A DNA stretch of 7,223 bases. Source: Rhodospirillales bacterium (GTDB lineage: Bacteria > Pseudomonadota > Alphaproteobacteria > SMXQ01). The stretch lies in assembly GCA_024638585.1 (NCBI GenBank), contig JAHEKA010000112.1:1-7223 (forward strand). Direction: 5' to 3'. A program made the position numbers and the translations under genes. Each line of letters starts with the position of its first letter. Position 1 is the stretch's first letter. This document shows positions 5,515 to 7,223 of this stretch, in pieces. Under the pieces are notes generated by a model. That model saw nothing but the letters and a program-made list of their open reading frames with translations, had not been told where the DNA came from and did not search any database.

Positions 5515-5991
5515 CTAGGACGCCATGGCCTTGGCGGCACGCTTGACCGCCCGGTGAATGGCAAGATGGGTGCCGCAGCGGCACTTCAACCCGCTCAACC
5601 CCTCGCGGATCTGTCGATCGTTGAGCTTCGGATTCTTGTTGAGCATTTCCGCCGCCGTCATGATCCATCCGTTGACGCAATAGCCGCACTGGGGCACTTG
5701 CTCGTCGAGGAAGGCCTTCTGCACGGGATGGGGCTTTTCCGGCGTGCCCAGGCCCGTCAGGGTGACGATCTTCTTGCCCTTGACCGAGCCCACCGGCGTC
5801 ACGCAGGAGCGCGTCGCCTTGCCGTTCACATGCACGGTGCAGGCCCCGCACTGGGCCAAACCGCAACCGAAATGAGGATTGTTCAAGCCGATATCGTTCC
5901 TGAGCGCATACAGGAGCGGCATGTCCGGGTCCACCGTGATGATGTGGTGGCCGCCGTTTACGTTGAGTCTCATTCTCTGAGGCTTCGCCAT
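5515..5991 (-). CDS. [2Fe-2S] small subunit of the molybdenum hydroxylase (IorA/NicA/CoxS-like)
   Basis: The 158-aa protein passes electrons from the molybdenum centre through two [2Fe-2S] clusters. The N-terminal plant-ferredoxin domain binds the first through C43, C48, C51 and C63 (FGCGLAQCGAC, then SC). The C-terminal helical domain binds the second through C102, C105, C137 and C139 (QCGYC and KCRCG). The spacing and length are standard, and all eight ligands are present. It has no signal peptide, so it is probably exported by hitchhiking on the Tat signal of the large subunit. The ATG at 5991 is preferred over the longer frame starting at 6141 because AGGGAGGT precedes it and the ferredoxin fold begins at once; a second Met at residue 7 is a less likely alternative. 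It lies 15 bp ahead of the large subunit. No FAD-binding medium subunit is nearby. Confidence 0.94.
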   Translation of the reverse strand: MAKPQRMRLNVNGGHHIITVDPDMPLLYALRNDIGLNNPHFGCGLAQCGACTVHVNGKATRSCVTPVGSVKGKKIVTLTGLGTPEKPHPVQKAFLDEQVPQCGYCVNGWIMTAAEMLNKNPKLNDRQIREGLSGLKCRCGTHLAIHRAVKRAAKAMAS

Positions 5992-5996
5992 CTGGC

Positions 5997-6004
5997 ACCT
6001 CCCT
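5997..6004 (-). promoter_or_regulatory. Ribosome binding site fixing the small-subunit start at 5991
   Basis: AGGGAGGT on the minus strand ends 5 nt before the ATG at 5991. It rules out the open-frame extension to 6141, whose extra 50 residues do not look like family sequence. Confidence 0.8.
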
Positions 6005-6020
6005 GTTGGTCCATGGGCCG

Positions 6021-6049
6021 GCGGCATGCCTTGGCGACCATCATGCCGC
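6021..6049. repeat. Inverted repeat upstream of the hydroxylase operon
   Basis: GCGGCATG (6021-6028) and CATGCCGC (6042-6049) are exact inverse complements separated by 13 nt. The element sits 30-58 bp upstream of the small-subunit start codon, where a regulator could bind or where the mRNA leader could fold. The 21-bp centre-to-centre spacing is about two helical turns, which suits a dimeric DNA-binding protein. It is only suggestive, because short GC-rich repeats are common here. Confidence 0.35.
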
Positions 6050-6254
6050 GGCAGCCCCGCACCGAATCCGATAACCGCCCCTCGTGAAGAAGCGATCGAT
6101 GAAGATACGAAAAAGCACAGAACGCGTGATGCCCCTGCCATCCAGGCCCCGGTCGGGGCCGCCCCGCGATTTCTTGTCTTTGTTGTTCTGAAACGGCAGT
6201 CGGGAAATTCTCCGCCCCGCCCGGGGCGAAGTCAAGGTCGGGCTGCCGACAACC

Positions 6255-6890
6255 TCAAGATACCTGCGATCCGGGGAAACGGGCGATCGCCTCCTGGGTG
6301 TCGAGATCGATCAAGGTCCCGCTGCCCTCCATCGGCACTTCCGCGACCATATCGGCATGGGCGGCGATCACGGCCTTGGCGCCGCTATCGCCTTCCAGTG
6401 CCTTGAGTTCATTGAAGAACCGGGCGGCAAACAGGACCGGATTGCCCCGCCGGCCGCCGGCCACGGGGATGCAGATGGCGGCGCCGCCCGACGGGTCGAA
6501 AGCGGCGACCAACCGGTCGATCTCCGCCGCCTCGATCCCCGGCATGTCGCCGAGGCAAATCAGCGCGCCGTCGAGCCCGTCGGGCAGCGCCTTGATGCCG
6601 GCGGCGATGGAGGTCGCCATGCCCCGGGCGTAATCCGGGTTGTCGGTGAAGGTCACCCCGGCCTCGGCAAGGGCGGCGCGCACGGCCTCGGCCTGATGAC
6701 CGGTGACAACGATGACGGGATCGGCCCGTGAGGAACGGATGCGCGCGACGGCGCAGGCCACCATGGGAACGCCGTCGATCAGGGCGGTGAGCTTGTTGAC
6801 GTCGCCGGCCCGCGTGCTGCGGCCGGCGGCCAGCACCACGGCCGCGATGCGCGGCGCGGCACCCGGCTCAGGCGACCCGGGCGCGGCCAT
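6255..6890 (-). CDS. mocA: MobA-like NTP transferase, probable molybdenum cofactor cytidylyltransferase (MocA-type)
   Basis: The 211-aa protein is a Rossmann-type nucleotidyltransferase that joins CMP (MocA) or GMP (MobA) to molybdopterin. The N-terminal nucleotide loop is LAAGRSTRAGDVNKL at 20-34. LAAG rather than LAGG favours cytidylyltransferase, the form needed by xanthine-oxidase-family hydroxylases. YARGMATSIAAG lies at 87-98, the metal-binding LGDMP at 113-117 (D115), GGRRGNPVLF at 145-154 and GDSGAK at 167-172. The residue after R27 is Ala where relatives usually have Met. The start codon overlaps the end of xdhC by 23 bp, so the two are translationally coupled, with only a short AAAGGG just upstream. 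Thirteen Ala/Pro/Gly-rich residues precede the fold. Position beside a hydroxylase operon supports cofactor supply; the CTP preference is inferred, not shown. Confidence 0.85.
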   Translation of the reverse strand: MAAPGSPEPGAAPRIAAVVLAAGRSTRAGDVNKLTALIDGVPMVACAVARIRSSRADPVIVVTGHQAEAVRAALAEAGVTFTDNPDYARGMATSIAAGIKALPDGLDGALICLGDMPGIEAAEIDRLVAAFDPSGGAAICIPVAGGRRGNPVLFAARFFNELKALEGDSGAKAVIAAHADMVAEVPMEGSGTLIDLDTQEAIARFPGSQVS

Positions 6891-7223
6891 ACCCTTTCTT
6901 TTCGGGGCGCAACACGTCGATCATCTCGGCGACGATGGAGACCGCGATCTCGGCCGGCGACAGGGCGCCGATATCGAGCCCCACGGGCCCGTGAATACGG
7001 TCGAGCTCGGCATCGGTAAAGCCCTCGCCCTTCATGCGCTCGCGCCGCTGGGCCGTGGTCCTGCGGGATCCCAGCGCGCCGATATAGAAGGCATCGGAGC
7101 GAATCGCCGCGCCCAGGGCGGGCTCGTCCAGCTTGGGATCGTGGCTGAGCGCCACCACCGCGCAACCGCTGTCGAGGCCGAGTTCCTCGAGCGCCTCATC
7201 GGGCCATTCGTGGCTCAGGGTGG
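6868..7223 (-). CDS. xdhC: XdhC/CoxI family molybdenum-cofactor maturation protein, C-terminal part, cut by the window edge
   Basis: The frame is open to the right edge; 117 C-terminal residues and two further bases are visible. XdhC-type proteins bind the molybdenum cofactor, promote its sulfuration and hand it to the large subunit. The visible part is the C-terminal Rossmann domain: EWPDEALEELGLDSGCAVVALSH is spread over the first 26 residues, followed by HDPKLD, YIGALGSRRT, RIHGPVGLDIGA and SPAEIAVSIVAE, all hallmark blocks. An internal GTG at 7158 could be mistaken for a start, but the homology clearly continues upstream of it. The stop (TGA at 6870-6868) lies inside the start of the mocA-like gene, a 23-bp overlap. 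The N-terminal domain lies outside the window. Confidence 0.92.
   Translation of the reverse strand, partial: TLSHEWPDEALEELGLDSGCAVVALSHDPKLDEPALGAAIRSDAFYIGALGSRRTTAQRRERMKGEGFTDAELDRIHGPVGLDIGALSPAEIAVSIVAEMIDVLRPEKKGYGRARVA

Larger units (their letters stand above)
5992..6254. other. 263-bp intergenic region upstream of the hydroxylase structural genes
   Basis: This is the longest gap in the window, between the end of the mocA-like gene and the small subunit, both on the minus strand. It likely holds the operon's own promoter, but I find no convincing -35/-10 pair. Besides the inverted repeat at 6021-6049 it contains two GC hairpins: GGCCCC/GGGGCC at 6145-6160 and CGCCCC/GGGGCG at 6213-6228. 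The second lies 27 bp after the mocA-like stop and could be a weak terminator, though on the minus strand it is followed only by GAGAATTT. No coding sequence is supported here. Confidence 0.4.

Noticed and set aside
3469..6087. Very long (872-codon) plus-strand open frame antisense to both hydroxylase subunits
   Set aside because: The opposite strand encodes two proteins with complete family motifs. The antisense translation has no recognisable domain, is rich in His, Arg, Gly and Ala as expected for a GC-rich shadow frame, and spans the gap between two genes.
5992..6141. 50-residue N-terminal extension of the small subunit, which could be taken for a signal peptide
   Set aside because: The ATG at 5991 has a near-perfect ribosome binding site and starts right at the ferredoxin fold. 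The extension is Gly/Pro-rich without a Tat or Sec pattern leading into the mature protein.
6145..6160. GGCCCC-GGTC-GGGGCC hairpin as a terminator
   Set aside because: The stem is good, but neither strand has a T-run directly after it; it is mentioned only as part of the intergenic region.
6868..7158. A separate 96-aa gene starting at GTG 7158
   Set aside because: Translation upstream of that GTG continues the XdhC C-terminal domain (WPDEAL and so on) to the window edge, so this is an internal valine codon.
1..7223. CRISPR arrays, insertion sequences, tRNA, rRNA or phage genes
   Set aside because: I found no regularly spaced long repeats, transposase or integrase motifs, cloverleaf sequences or rRNA signatures anywhere in the window.

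Overview
This is a GC-rich, gene-dense bacterial window, most likely from an alphaproteobacterium. The lineage clues are a DUF4170 protein (a family largely confined to Alphaproteobacteria), the codon style, and a GTCATGCCCGG...CCGGGCATCCC palindrome of a kind scattered through many alphaproteobacterial genomes. The assignment is an inference from family knowledge; no rRNA or tRNA is present to confirm it.

Layout. Left end (1-860, minus strand): two tandem paralogues of the Asp/Glu racemase / arylmalonate decarboxylase / maleate isomerase superfamily. The downstream one is cut by the window edge after 25 codons. They are separated by 46 bp holding a 2 x 17-bp tandem repeat that can fold. Divergently transcribed (998-1423, plus strand) is a GlcG/HbpS-type (DUF336) protein, followed by a plus-strand DUF4170 protein (1546-1806). 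The DUF4170 stop codon overlaps the stop codon of the convergent minus-strand msrB. msrB is preceded by an alpha/beta hydrolase (2249-3067), and these two probably form one short operon.

Right half (3202-7223, all minus strand): a molybdenum hydroxylase module. In transcription order it runs: xdhC (maturation factor, cut by the right edge), a mocA-like molybdopterin cytidylyltransferase overlapping it by 23 bp, a 263-bp gap, a [2Fe-2S] small subunit (5515-5991), and a Tat-exported molybdopterin-binding large subunit (3202-5499). A strong Rho-independent terminator with a UUCG loop lies just after the large subunit (3144-3172), next to a REP-like palindrome (3118-3140).

How the genes may work together. 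MocA would make the cytidylylated cofactor, XdhC would help sulfurate and insert it, and the two structural subunits would form a periplasmic hydroxylase of the isoquinoline/nicotinate/aldehyde oxidoreductase type. No FAD subunit or cytochrome electron acceptor is in the window. The co-occurrence of a NicA/NicB-like pair, an alpha/beta hydrolase and Asp/Glu-racemase-type enzymes loosely resembles the parts list of a nicotinate/N-heteroaromatic degradation pathway. Key pathway genes are absent, however, and the racemase-like enzyme lacks the first catalytic cysteine, so this is only a hypothesis.
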